A DNA stretch of 64,000 nt from Parcubacteria group bacterium M10-OD1-1 (GTDB lineage: Bacteria > Patescibacteria > Paceibacteria > Moranbacterales > UBA2206), in the NCBI GenBank assembly GCA_003056145.1, contig LSNL01000003.1, positions 62,001 through 126,000 of the forward strand. Reading direction: 5' to 3'. This document shows, piece after piece, positions 36,774 through 45,060 of this stretch (positions are counted from its first letter, which is position 1; each line of letters starts with the position of its first letter). The notes beneath the pieces were generated by a model. The model saw nothing but the letters and a program-made list of their open reading frames with translations. It was not told the origin of the DNA and ran no database searches. The translations under genes were made by a program, and so were the position numbers.

Positions 36774-37622
36774 ATGAGTATTGAAAAAATGTCATTAAAA
36801 AATACTTCTGAGGAAAATAAGATAGCTGAAGAAGAAAAAAGGAAAAGAGTAGAAAATATTTGGCGAGGGGATAATGAAGGATATGAAGATTCGGTTATGG
36901 ATTTAGCTAAAAAAGAAGATAAAAGAAGAATGATACTAAAAAATTTATCAGTTAAATTGTCTAAAGAAGAAATTGATATGTTGGCAGATAGTTTTTCAGA
37001 TGAAGTTTTAAAGGCGATAGAGATTAATAAAGAAAAATTAAAGGATTCTTTAACAGGAATTTTTAACAGATCTTTTTTCCAAGAAAATATTCCTAAGATT
37101 CTAAATATTGAAAAAAGAGAAGGTGGAAATTGTGCTCTCCTTTTTATTGATTTCGATAATTTTAAGTCTATTAATGATAACTATGGACACCAAGCTGGTG
37201 ACGAAGCTTTAAAACAAATAGTAAAAACTATTCAAGGAAAAATTAGAAAATCTGATTTTTTATTTCGTTGGGGAGGAGATGAATTTGCGATGTTTACTTC
37301 AGCTTTTAAAAAAACAGAAGATATATTAAAATTAGCAGAAAAAATAGTTCAAGCGGTAGCGGATACACCTATTAAAATTACTATTAATGGGACAGAAAAG
37401 GAAATAGTTAGAACAATTAGTGTTGGTTGCGCTGTAACAAATCAAATATCAGAGTGGAAGAAAAATGAAAATGAATTTAAAGAAGAAGAAGTTCTGAAAA
37501 AATTAGAAGCTTTTGCTGATGCAGCAGTCTATAAATCTAAAAAAAATGGCAAGGGAAAAGTATCAATGTATGACGCTAATGATGAAGAAATTAAAGAAGG
37601 GTTAAATAAAGATCTAAATTAA
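36774..37622 (+). CDS. Soluble GGDEF diguanylate cyclase
   Basis: GGDEF domain of about residues 110-275. DSLTGIFNRSFF opens it; DNFKSINDNYGHQAGD is the metal/GTP region; the active site reads RWGGDEF (165-171). The product-inhibition site RxxD (RKSD) sits in the usual place just before it, so it should be an active, feedback-inhibited cyclic di-GMP synthase. The N-terminal ~100 residues are acidic/Lys-rich helix without a known sensor or membrane segment. It begins 20 bp after atpC. Confidence 0.88.
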   Translation: MSIEKMSLKNTSEENKIAEEEKRKRVENIWRGDNEGYEDSVMDLAKKEDKRRMILKNLSVKLSKEEIDMLADSFSDEVLKAIEINKEKLKDSLTGIFNRSFFQENIPKILNIEKREGGNCALLFIDFDNFKSINDNYGHQAGDEALKQIVKTIQGKIRKSDFLFRWGGDEFAMFTSAFKKTEDILKLAEKIVQAVADTPIKITINGTEKEIVRTISVGCAVTNQISEWKKNENEFKEEEVLKKLEAFADAAVYKSKKNGKGKVSMYDANDEEIKEGLNKDLN

Positions 37623-37628
37623 AATAAT

Positions 37629-38270
37629 ATGGAAAATAACTTAGAAAATAACTTAGAAAATCCAACTCTAAAATTAGCAGATGATAATTTTAAAAGTTGG
37701 AACGAAGCCTTAGAAAAAGGAGAAGCTAAAGAAGTAGCTAAAAAATATTTAGAAGAGGGAGAGCTTTTTGGAACGGTTTCAGCTAAAATTAGAAAAGGAC
37801 AAAAAGAAATAGAAGGTTATTTCGACCATTTTTTAGAAATAGATCCTTCAGGTGAAGTTATAGAAAGAAAAACAATTAACATTTCTACAAAAGCTTTTTT
37901 AGACAGTGGTTTATATAATTTTCAAGTTACTAGAGATGGTAAAAAACAGACAATAGAAGCAATGTTTACTTATATTTGGCAGAAAGATGAAAATGGAGAA
38001 TGGAAGATTAAACATCATCATTCGGCAGTGAAAGATGAAAATAATGAAAAATTATCCAGCCAAAAAGAAGTCTTAGATTTAAGAAGTGATAATATTAAAT
38101 GGGGAACTGATAAAGAAATTAGTAAAGGAATATTTTTACGAACTGGATTTTTAAAACAAAATAATAATTTGACATCAAGATTTACTTATCTAGTCAAAAA
38201 TAGCGATAATGAAGCTGAAGAAACAATTTATCAACAAATATCAGTGTGTCCAGAGGATCAAGGCGTGTAA
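37629..38270 (+). CDS. SnoaL-like (NTF2 fold) domain protein
   Basis: Residues ~15-135 match the SnoaL/CaMKII-association type: NFKSWNEALEKGEAKEVAKKY, FDHFLEIDPSG, AMFTYIWQKDENGEWKIKHHHSA. Such domains bind small ligands or act as small enzymes. The last ~75 residues are unassigned. The N-terminus holds a short tandem repeat (ENNLENNLEN) from a 15-bp duplication. It starts 6 bp after the GGDEF gene and may share its transcript. Confidence 0.65.
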   Translation: MENNLENNLENPTLKLADDNFKSWNEALEKGEAKEVAKKYLEEGELFGTVSAKIRKGQKEIEGYFDHFLEIDPSGEVIERKTINISTKAFLDSGLYNFQVTRDGKKQTIEAMFTYIWQKDENGEWKIKHHHSAVKDENNEKLSSQKEVLDLRSDNIKWGTDKEISKGIFLRTGFLKQNNNLTSRFTYLVKNSDNEAEETIYQQISVCPEDQGV

Positions 38271-38329
38271 TCTAGGTTTAATTTATTTGAAAAAAATAAA
38301 AAATATAGTAGAAATAATAAAAATTAATT

Positions 38330-41251
38330 ATGAAAGATTATAATTTTGGACAAATAGAAAGAAAATGGCAGGATAAATGGAGTAAAGATAGTTTGTATCA
38401 AACGCAAGACTCCGAAGATAAACCGAAATATTACATTTTAGATATGTTTCCTTATCCATCAGGAGCAGGGCTTCATGTTGGGCATCCTAAGGGTTATATT
38501 GCAACAGATATTGTAGCTAGGATGAAAATGTTGCAAGGTTATAATGTGCTTCATCCAATGGGATGGGACGCTTTTGGTTTGCCGGCAGAAAATTTTGCGA
38601 TTAAAAATAAAGTTCATCCACGAGAAATGAATGAGCGAAATATAGCTACCTTTAAAAGTCAATTAGAAAAAATAGGATTTAGTTACGATTGGAATAGAGA
38701 AATAAATACTACAGATCCAGAATTTTATAAGTGGACACAGTGGATATTTTTACAAATGTTTAAAAAAGGATTAGCTTATGAATCTTACGAGCCGATAAAT
38801 TGGTGTCCTTCTTGCCAGACTGGTTTAGCTAATGAGGATTTAGAAGATGGGCGATGTGAAAGATGTGATAGTGAAATTGAACAAAAGCCAATGCGACAAT
38901 GGGTTTTAAAAATTACAGACTACGCTGAAAGAATGTTAAATGATCTAGAGAAATTACCAGAATGGGACAATTCAATTAAAGAAATGCAAAAAAATTGGAT
39001 AGGAAAATCAGAAGGAGCTTTGGTGAAATTTGAAGTAAGAATTTCGAATTTTGATTCAAATTCTAATGATTTAATTTCAGAGAATAAAAATTTAAAATTA
39101 AATATTGAGGTGTTTACTACAAGGATTGATACAATTTTTTCGGCGGCTTTTGTGGTGGTAGCACCAGAACATCGATTAATTGAGAAATTAAAAGAGCAAA
39201 TTGAAAATTATGATGAAGTTATTGATTATGTAAAAAAAGCGAAAAATAAAACTGACTTACAGAGAACAGATTTAGAGAAAGATAAGACTGGTGTAGAATT
39301 AAAAGGAATTAAAGCTATAAATCCAGCTAATAACAAAGAAATTCCTGTTTGGATTGCTGATTTCGTATTAGGATATTATGGAACAGGAGCTGTTTTTGCT
39401 GATGCTCACGATGAACGAGATTTTGAGTTTGCAAAAAAATATAATATTCCTTTAACTGAATCGATTGCGCCGTTATTTACAGGAACATGCAATGATAAAC
39501 CAAGAAAAGATAAAAAAACTGTTAAAAGAAGAAATATTGAAGCTATTATCAAACATTGGGAAAAAGATGAATATTTTTGTTTAAATTGGAAATTCAATAA
39601 TTGGAAATCTTTTATTATAGGTGGTATTGAAAAAGATGAAAGCATAGAAGATGCTGCAATCAGAGAAATCAAGGAGGAATCTGGTTATCAAAATATGAAA
39701 GTTATTAAAAATATTGGTTATGAGATGCATAGCGAATTTTTTGCACCACATAAAGATATAAATAGGTATGCTCAGAGAAATTGTGTGTATATTGAATTAT
39801 TAGATGGTGAATATAAAAAACCTAGATTAGAAGATATTAAAAATCATAATGGAAGTTGGATTAAAAAAGAAGAAGTTGATAAATTTTTGACTATTAAAGA
39901 ATCAAAAATATCTTGGGATATTTTACAAAATGGCGAAAAACCCTTTACGAAAAAAGGTATATTGATAAATTCGGAACAATTCAATGGAATGACTTCGGAT
40001 GAAGCAATGCCAAAAATTATTGAATGGTTGAGGAAAAAAGGCTTGGCGGAAAAAGAGGTTAATTATAAATTGAAAGACTGGGTATTTTCTCGACAAAGAT
40101 ATTGGGGTGAACCGATTCCAATTATTCATTGTGAAAAATGTGGAGTAGTTCCCGTACCAGAAAAAGATTTGCCAGTTGTTTTACCAGAAGTTGAAAGTTA
40201 TGAACCAACTGGAACAGGGGAGTCGCCTTTGGCTAATATTAAAGATTGGGTGAATACTAAATGTCCAAAATGCGACGGTAAAGCTAAACGAGAAACTAAC
40301 ACTATGCCACAATGGGCGGGATCAAGCTGGTATTATTTACGATATATTGATCCGCATAATGACAAGGCTCTAGTAGATAAAGACAAAGAAAAATATTGGT
40401 CACCAGTTGATTTTTATGTGGGTGGAGCAGAGCATGCTACGAGGCATTTAATTTATGCGCGTTTTTGGCATAAATTTCTATTTGATATTGGTATGGTTAA
40501 TTATGAAGAACCGTTTATTAAATTACAACATGTCGGCTTGATTATGGCTGAGGATGGACGAAAAATGAGTAAGCGTTGGGGAAATGTAATCAATCCAGAT
40601 GATATTGTGGAAGAGTTCGGTGCTGATGCTATGCGAGTTTATGAAATGTTTATGGGTCCATTTGCTCAAAGTTGTGATTGGAGCACGAAAGGATTAATTG
40701 GTGCTAAAAGATTTCTTGAAAAAGTCTGGCGATTGTTTCAAGAAAAAGAATTGATTAGTTGTGAGGGCAAATGCGCTGAGATATCAAAAACAATTCCTCC
40801 TTTATTTCATAAAACAATTAAAAAAGTCGGCGAAGATATTGAAAGTATGAATTTTAATACAGCCATTTCACAAATGATGATTTTTGTAAACGAGTGTTCT
40901 TGCCATAAGCTTTTACCGAAATCGGCAATGGAAAATTTTTTAATATTGCTATCGCCGTTTGCTCCCCATATTGCAGAAGAAATTTGGACTAATTTAGGAC
41001 ACGAAAAATCTATTTTTTTAGAAAAATGGCCAGAATTTAATCCTAATATGATTAAAAATAAAATAATTGAAATGGTAATTCAAGTTAATGGAAAAGTACG
41101 GGATAAAATTCAAGTGTCAGCAGATATTTCCGAAACTGAAATTAAAAAGAAAGCTTTAGCTAGTGAGAAAATACAAAAGTATATTAGTAATCAAGAAATT
41201 AAAAAAGTTATTTTTGTCCCAGGAAAAATATTTAATTTAGTAGTAGAATAA
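38330..41251 (+). CDS. leuS: Leucyl-tRNA synthetase with a Nudix domain inserted after the editing domain
   Basis: Class Ia synthetase, 973 aa, about 110-150 longer than usual. HIGH motif is LHVGH (49-52), zinc cysteines CPSC and CERC lie near 160-185, the editing site has TTRIDT and GTGAV...HDERD, and KMSKR is at about 745. Between the end of the editing domain and the return to the catalytic core (RQRYWGEPIP) about 150 residues (roughly 386-535) are inserted. They contain a perfect Nudix box at 431-453 (G-x5-E-x7-REI-x-EE-x-G-Y, 39620-39688). Anticodon-binding and C-terminal domains are complete. Confidence 0.95.
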   Translation: MKDYNFGQIERKWQDKWSKDSLYQTQDSEDKPKYYILDMFPYPSGAGLHVGHPKGYIATDIVARMKMLQGYNVLHPMGWDAFGLPAENFAIKNKVHPREMNERNIATFKSQLEKIGFSYDWNREINTTDPEFYKWTQWIFLQMFKKGLAYESYEPINWCPSCQTGLANEDLEDGRCERCDSEIEQKPMRQWVLKITDYAERMLNDLEKLPEWDNSIKEMQKNWIGKSEGALVKFEVRISNFDSNSNDLISENKNLKLNIEVFTTRIDTIFSAAFVVVAPEHRLIEKLKEQIENYDEVIDYVKKAKNKTDLQRTDLEKDKTGVELKGIKAINPANNKEIPVWIADFVLGYYGTGAVFADAHDERDFEFAKKYNIPLTESIAPLFTGTCNDKPRKDKKTVKRRNIEAIIKHWEKDEYFCLNWKFNNWKSFIIGGIEKDESIEDAAIREIKEESGYQNMKVIKNIGYEMHSEFFAPHKDINRYAQRNCVYIELLDGEYKKPRLEDIKNHNGSWIKKEEVDKFLTIKESKISWDILQNGEKPFTKKGILINSEQFNGMTSDEAMPKIIEWLRKKGLAEKEVNYKLKDWVFSRQRYWGEPIPIIHCEKCGVVPVPEKDLPVVLPEVESYEPTGTGESPLANIKDWVNTKCPKCDGKAKRETNTMPQWAGSSWYYLRYIDPHNDKALVDKDKEKYWSPVDFYVGGAEHATRHLIYARFWHKFLFDIGMVNYEEPFIKLQHVGLIMAEDGRKMSKRWGNVINPDDIVEEFGADAMRVYEMFMGPFAQSCDWSTKGLIGAKRFLEKVWRLFQEKELISCEGKCAEISKTIPPLFHKTIKKVGEDIESMNFNTAISQMMIFVNECSCHKLLPKSAMENFLILLSPFAPHIAEEIWTNLGHEKSIFLEKWPEFNPNMIKNKIIEMVIQVNGKVRDKIQVSADISETEIKKKALASEKIQKYISNQEIKKVIFVPGKIFNLVVE

Positions 41252-41272
41252 TTTTTATTAAAAATAAAAATT
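41250..41272. other. AT-only inverted repeat after leuS
   Basis: aatttttatt and aataaaaatt flank aaa just past the leuS stop. It is all A/T, so only a weak terminator candidate. Confidence 0.3.
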
Positions 41273-41299
41273 GTAAGTTAGTGGGTCTACAAGTATAAT
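41271..41299 (+). promoter_or_regulatory. Promoter of the nucleotidyltransferase gene
   Basis: TTGTAA (41271-41276), 17 bp, TATAAT (41294-41299), 20 bp before the ATG at 41320. Confidence 0.65.
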
Positions 41300-41319
41300 T
41301 ATTTAATCACTTACAATTT

Positions 41320-42000
41320 ATGCAAGTAGTTATATTAGCTGCTGGACGAGGAAAACGAATGAAAAACCTTACTCGTGCTACCGCTAAATCAATGCTAAAA
41401 ATAAAGGGCAAGCCGATTCTAGCTCATAAAATTGATGCCTTGCCTAAAAGTATAAAAGAAATAATTTTTGTTGTTGGTTATCATAGTATGCATATAATTT
41501 CTTATTTTAAGAGATATTATCAAGGAAGAAGAATTATTTATGTTTTTCAAACTAATTTGAATGGTACTGGCGGAGCCTTGCATTTAACTAAAAGTATTTT
41601 GAAGAATAAATTTTTAGTAATGATGGGTGATGATTTATATTGTCGAAAGAATATTTCTCAGATGATTAAATTAGATTTAGCTATTTTGGGACATCAAGTA
41701 GAGGAGGTAAGCCAGTTTGGAATTATTAAAACTAATCGTCAGGGATATATGATTGATGTAATTGAAAAGCCAAAAAAATCTAAATGTAAACTTGCTAATA
41801 CAGGAATGTATCTTTTAAATAAAAAGTTTTTTGATTATGAATTAGTGTCTATTAGTAAAGGTAATTTTGGTTTGCCTCAAACTTTAGCTAAAATGGCTAA
41901 AAAACATAAAATAAAAGTTGTAGAAGCTAACAATTGGTTGCCGATTGAAGAAGTAAAAGATTTAGAAAAAGCCAAAAAATATTTGACAAAATTTTTATAA
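41320..42000 (+). CDS. Sugar-1-phosphate nucleotidyltransferase-like protein
   Basis: NTP-transferase fold, 226 aa. The signature ILAAGRGKRM is at residues 5-14, followed by KSMLKIKGKPIL; the metal Asp is in MMGDDLY near 107, and EKPKKSK near 149 and NTGMYLL near 158 follow. No acyltransferase domain. It resembles the N-terminal half of GlmU or RmlA-type enzymes; the sugar is unknown. Confidence 0.85.
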   Translation: MQVVILAAGRGKRMKNLTRATAKSMLKIKGKPILAHKIDALPKSIKEIIFVVGYHSMHIISYFKRYYQGRRIIYVFQTNLNGTGGALHLTKSILKNKFLVMMGDDLYCRKNISQMIKLDLAILGHQVEEVSQFGIIKTNRQGYMIDVIEKPKKSKCKLANTGMYLLNKKFFDYELVSISKGNFGLPQTLAKMAKKHKIKVVEANNWLPIEEVKDLEKAKKYLTKFL

Positions 42001-42161
42001 AAGCTATTTCTTGTGCGAGAGGTTGTCTCTAGTAAAAAAAGAAAGGTTTTTGGATATTTAGCTTAAAGATAGCTTTAAAGAATATTTTTTAAAACTTAAG
42101 TTTATTCCTCGTAGGTTATATTTTTTTAAAAGAATTTTCAGGGTAGCCTTTTTTATAAAAC

Positions 42162-42197
42162 AAAAAAGGCTACCAATCAAAGATTTGACTGGTAGCC
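42162..42197 (-). terminator. Intrinsic terminator of the 55-aa gene with a competing hairpin
   Basis: Minus strand: ggctaccagtcaaa / tttgattggtagcc, 14-bp stem with one mismatch (42168-42197), then TTTTTT. A third copy of the arm at 42142-42148 can instead pair with 42168-42174 (13-bp stem ggtagcctttttt/aaaaaaggctacc), so two exclusive folds exist. Confidence 0.85.
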
Positions 42198-42202
42198 TAA
42201 CA

Positions 42203-42370
42203 TTATATTTTGAGTGATAACATAAGCACAATCAATGTGCCAATGACCACCCTTCCCCAAAGAGGAAGATAATCTTCCTCTTCTCTCCAAACTTCCTTTA
42301 GTGGGCGAATTCTCTTATAGATTTTTTGATAACGAGGGAAATAACCCTCGCTATATTTACTGATGAGCAT
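42203..42370 (-). CDS. 55-aa single-span membrane peptide, unrecognised
   Basis: Starts at ATG 42370 and stops at TAA 42203. The N-terminal 40 residues are basic and aromatic (SEGYFPRYQKIYKRIRP), then an acidic patch, then one C-terminal membrane segment (GRVVIGTLIVLMLSL). The ribosome site ggaggaggag is among the strongest in the window, a good promoter lies upstream, and a strong terminator starts just after the stop. I do not recognise a family. The signals, more than the sequence, support it as a real gene. Confidence 0.65.
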   Translation of the reverse strand: MLISKYSEGYFPRYQKIYKRIRPLKEVWREEEDYLPLWGRVVIGTLIVLMLSLKI

Positions 42371-42413
42371 TGTTTCTCCTCCTCCTCCGTTGGATTTTAA
42401 AAAACTATAATAA

Positions 42414-42445
42414 ACAAGTATAACTTAAATAACAATATTTGTCAA
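42414..42445 (-). promoter_or_regulatory. Promoter of the 55-aa gene
   Basis: Minus strand TTGACA (42440-42445) followed at about 17-20 bp by TATACT near 42414-42422. The exact spacing should be confirmed. Confidence 0.55.
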
Positions 42446-42513
42446 TAGCCCTGAATTAAAAGTTAATTACTAATAGAAAGATCATAACTGAGAAATTTAA
42501 TTAAAAGTGAAAA

Positions 42514-43785
42514 TTAATGTTTATGTTTCTTGTGTCGACTGGTCTTGTTGAGGATAGGAGTGGAACCAGGATGAGGGTATTTGCTAGGAGAAGCGTAATT
42601 ACTATTAAAAATGTCTTCTCGGATTAGCTTTTTATTTCTATCAAAAACTTCTTGTGTAAAAGTAGTCTTTAGGGAGCCGTCTGGCTTTTTTTCAATCACC
42701 GTAGGTCCAATTATTTTAACTTTTCTACCATCGTTAGTTCCATAAAAATCAAAAATTAATTCTGTTCTTTTAACTTTTACTTCTATTAAAATATAACCAG
42801 GTGTATTATTAATAAATTTTAAATCAGGACGAGGTATGTAAACAGTGGCGTCCATCCCTTGAGGATTGTAGTAACTAACTGGATAAGCATGATTTTTCCT
42901 AGCGGTTATTTCTAGGCCAGAATTTATGGCCGCCCTAAAAGCGGTTGTAGATAATTGGCAAATTCCTCCTCCAAAATCTGGTTCAGTTTTATTTTTTTTA
43001 ATGACTAACTCAGGTAGATATCCGTGATCGGCATCTACTGCTCCTAAAGTTTTAATAAAAGAAAATTCTTCCTTCGGTTTTATTAAAACTCCATTAAATC
43101 TTTTATTAGCTACTTTAATATTATAGACTCTATTGTGAGGAGAGCCAATAAAATTTGAACGACCCTCTCCGATTAAACTGGTAATACCTAAATTATTGAC
43201 TGAACTAGTAGCTATAACAGGAGGAATTTCCCTAAAAGGAAGAATGACTGGATTGGTATAGTTTAGTTTTTTAAGATAGTTGACAATAGTCGCAATACTA
43301 TTATTTTCTTCTAACTGTAAACCAGAGGCACTTAAAGTGAAAACAATCACCTTGCCATTATCTATTTTTAATTTAGCATTTTCTGGATCTTTATTGGCTT
43401 TTCTGGCAATATCTTTAACCGAACTACCAATAGCTTGAGGATTAACAGTCAAGGCGAAGGTTCTTTTTAGATGATTAGATTTTTTATTTGAAAAAGTTAA
43501 TTGGCAAATGAAAGACTTTTTATAGATACAATAATTAGTATTTTCAATTTCCGAAGTGTAGTGAGGAGTATAAGTTAATTGACTATTTTCTTTCAACCAA
43601 TGACTAATCTCTAATTTAGGCAACGAGTAGGTATTTTTATTGACTGTTAAATTTATTTCTGATGGAAGTTGATTTAAAAAAAAGGTTTTAGAAAAATTTC
43701 CTAAAATAACATTTTGAGCTTGAGCAATAGAATTGCTAGCTAAAAATAAAGTTAGAATTATAAATAAATAAATAGTAAATTTCAT
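42514..43785 (-). CDS. Exported VanW family protein
   Basis: 423 aa with an N-terminal signal peptide (IYLFIILTLFLASNSIAQA). A peptidoglycan-binding-4-like region precedes the VanW domain, which reads LIKPKEEFSFIKTLG, then GGGICQLSTTAFRAAINSGLEI, then HAYPVSYY and GMDATVY near residues 235-320. A C-terminal G5-like tail follows (FDRNKKLIREDIFNSNY). VanW proteins occur in vancomycin-resistance loci, but their biochemical role is unknown; a cell-wall role is likely. Its promoter is leaderless in type. Confidence 0.87.
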   Translation of the reverse strand: MKFTIYLFIILTLFLASNSIAQAQNVILGNFSKTFFLNQLPSEINLTVNKNTYSLPKLEISHWLKENSQLTYTPHYTSEIENTNYCIYKKSFICQLTFSNKKSNHLKRTFALTVNPQAIGSSVKDIARKANKDPENAKLKIDNGKVIVFTLSASGLQLEENNSIATIVNYLKKLNYTNPVILPFREIPPVIATSSVNNLGITSLIGEGRSNFIGSPHNRVYNIKVANKRFNGVLIKPKEEFSFIKTLGAVDADHGYLPELVIKKNKTEPDFGGGICQLSTTAFRAAINSGLEITARKNHAYPVSYYNPQGMDATVYIPRPDLKFINNTPGYILIEVKVKRTELIFDFYGTNDGRKVKIIGPTVIEKKPDGSLKTTFTQEVFDRNKKLIREDIFNSNYASPSKYPHPGSTPILNKTSRHKKHKH

Positions 43786-43791
43786 AATTTA

Positions 43792-43820
43792 AGAATATAT
43801 TAAAAAATGAAGGAAATCAA
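43792..43820 (-). promoter_or_regulatory. Promoter of vanW, leaderless geometry
   Basis: Minus strand TTGATT (43815-43820), 17 bp, TATTCT (43792-43797), then 6 bp to the ATG. Confidence 0.55.
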
Positions 43821-43844
43821 ATTTAAATTTAGCTCTAAGAGCTA

Positions 43845-43875
43845 TAATAAAACACAGAATAACTGTGTTTTATTA
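43845..43875 (-). terminator. Hairpin after hsp20
   Basis: Perfect 13-bp stem taataaaacacag / ctgtgttttatta with a 5-nt loop, 35 bp past the hsp20 stop. The outgoing arm is T-rich on the minus strand. A second small hairpin (tagctc/gagcta) abuts it at 43830-43844. Confidence 0.6.
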
Positions 43876-43909
43876 AAATTTTTTCAATAAATTGGAAATT
43901 ATTAGCTAG

Positions 43910-44440
43910 CTAAAAACCTCTAACTTGAATTTTTTTCGTCTTAGTGTTATCAGCTTTCGGAAGTTTAATAGTTAAGATTCCATTTTTCATAGAAGCTTCT
44001 GTTTTATCAGTTAAAACATCAACAGGCAAAATTACTGATCTAGAAAAACCTCCCCAATAGCATTCCTGATAATAATAATTATCTTCGGATACTTCTTCCT
44101 CTTGCTTTCTTTCTCCACGAATCGTAATCATATCATTATTGATACTTACATCTAAATCTTCAGGCTTAACACCAGCGATAGTTGATTTGATAACAATATC
44201 ACTATCAGTCTGATAAACATCAATAGTTAACTGTCCTTCTCCATCTTCTTGAGGTATTTGAGCAAAAGAATTATTTTCTTGTAAACTAGAATTATTAGAA
44301 GGACTAATCGTCATTTCCTCCTCCGTTTCTTCGTAGATGTTGCTAATTGGGTTCATTTTTTCAGTTCGAGAAAATTCTTCTTCTTCAATATTTTTGGAAC
44401 CAGTTAATTTTTCAAAAAAGGATTTCTTTATTTTAGTCAT
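43910..44440 (-). CDS. Hsp20/alpha-crystallin small heat-shock protein
   Basis: ATP-independent holdase chaperone, 176 aa. The alpha-crystallin domain is at about residues 72-165: LTIDVYQTDSDIVIKSTIAGVKPEDLDVSI, then GERKQEEE, then the A-x-x-x-n-G-I/V-L motif ASMKNGILTIKLPK. The first 70 residues are Glu/Ser/Asn-rich and disordered-looking. Confidence 0.92.
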   Translation of the reverse strand: MTKIKKSFFEKLTGSKNIEEEEFSRTEKMNPISNIYEETEEEMTISPSNNSSLQENNSFAQIPQEDGEGQLTIDVYQTDSDIVIKSTIAGVKPEDLDVSINNDMITIRGERKQEEEVSEDNYYYQECYWGGFSRSVILPVDVLTDKTEASMKNGILTIKLPKADNTKTKKIQVRGF

Positions 44441-44480
44441 AGCAATTTTTTTATTTTAGTTAGCTTAGTTAAATTATAAT

Positions 44481-45056
44481 TTAATTATTGTGAGTTGGCA
44501 AGAAGAAAAAAAAATGATTTATCAAGGCTTTTTTAAAAAGAGATAACAAGATAATTGATAAAACGATAAAAATCAATAGATAATTGATTTGATAAAAAAT
44601 AGCTAGATTAAAAAGGAGATGCAATAAAAAAATTGCAAGAAAAATTAAGAAATCAAAGATTAAAATTGGGTGTGATTTTGAGGAAAAATAATAACCTAAA
44701 ATACCTAAGGTAACGGTGTGGATCAATAAAAGCCCCAGATATGGAATAATCAGGGTAAGGGCTAAAGTTAATTGGCTAAAACTATTAAAAATTATTTCTA
44801 CTATTGAAAAACCTAGTCCCATTAGAAGTGTAGTTGAAAAAATATTTTTTGAAAATTGATTATGTCGAGAAATTTTTTTGACAACAATATATTTAGAAAA
44901 TTCTTCAATAAAAACAATAATTAATAAAGAATAAGTTAAGTGATTGATTAAATCAACAGAAATGAGAGAGGGGTCAATAATAGAAAAAATAAATTCTAAA
45001 ATTAAAGCTCCCAAGGCTGTCATAATTCCTAAAAATAAAGCTTTTATTTTTTGCAT
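44481..45056 (-). CDS. PrsW-like intramembrane protease
   Basis: Polytopic membrane protein of 191 aa with about six segments. The PrsW active-site pattern is present: EExxK at E51, E52, K55 (IEEFSKY) and GFSIVE shortly after. PrsW-type proteases cut membrane anti-sigma factors in Bacillus. It begins 4 bp after tsaD and is in the same operon. Confidence 0.75.
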   Translation of the reverse strand: MQKIKALFLGIMTALGALILEFIFSIIDPSLISVDLINHLTYSLLIIVFIEEFSKYIVVKKISRHNQFSKNIFSTTLLMGLGFSIVEIIFNSFSQLTLALTLIIPYLGLLLIHTVTLGILGYYFSSKSHPILIFDFLIFLAIFLLHLLFNLAIFYQINYLLIFIVLSIILLSLFKKALINHFFFFLPTHNN

Positions 45057-45060
45057 AATC

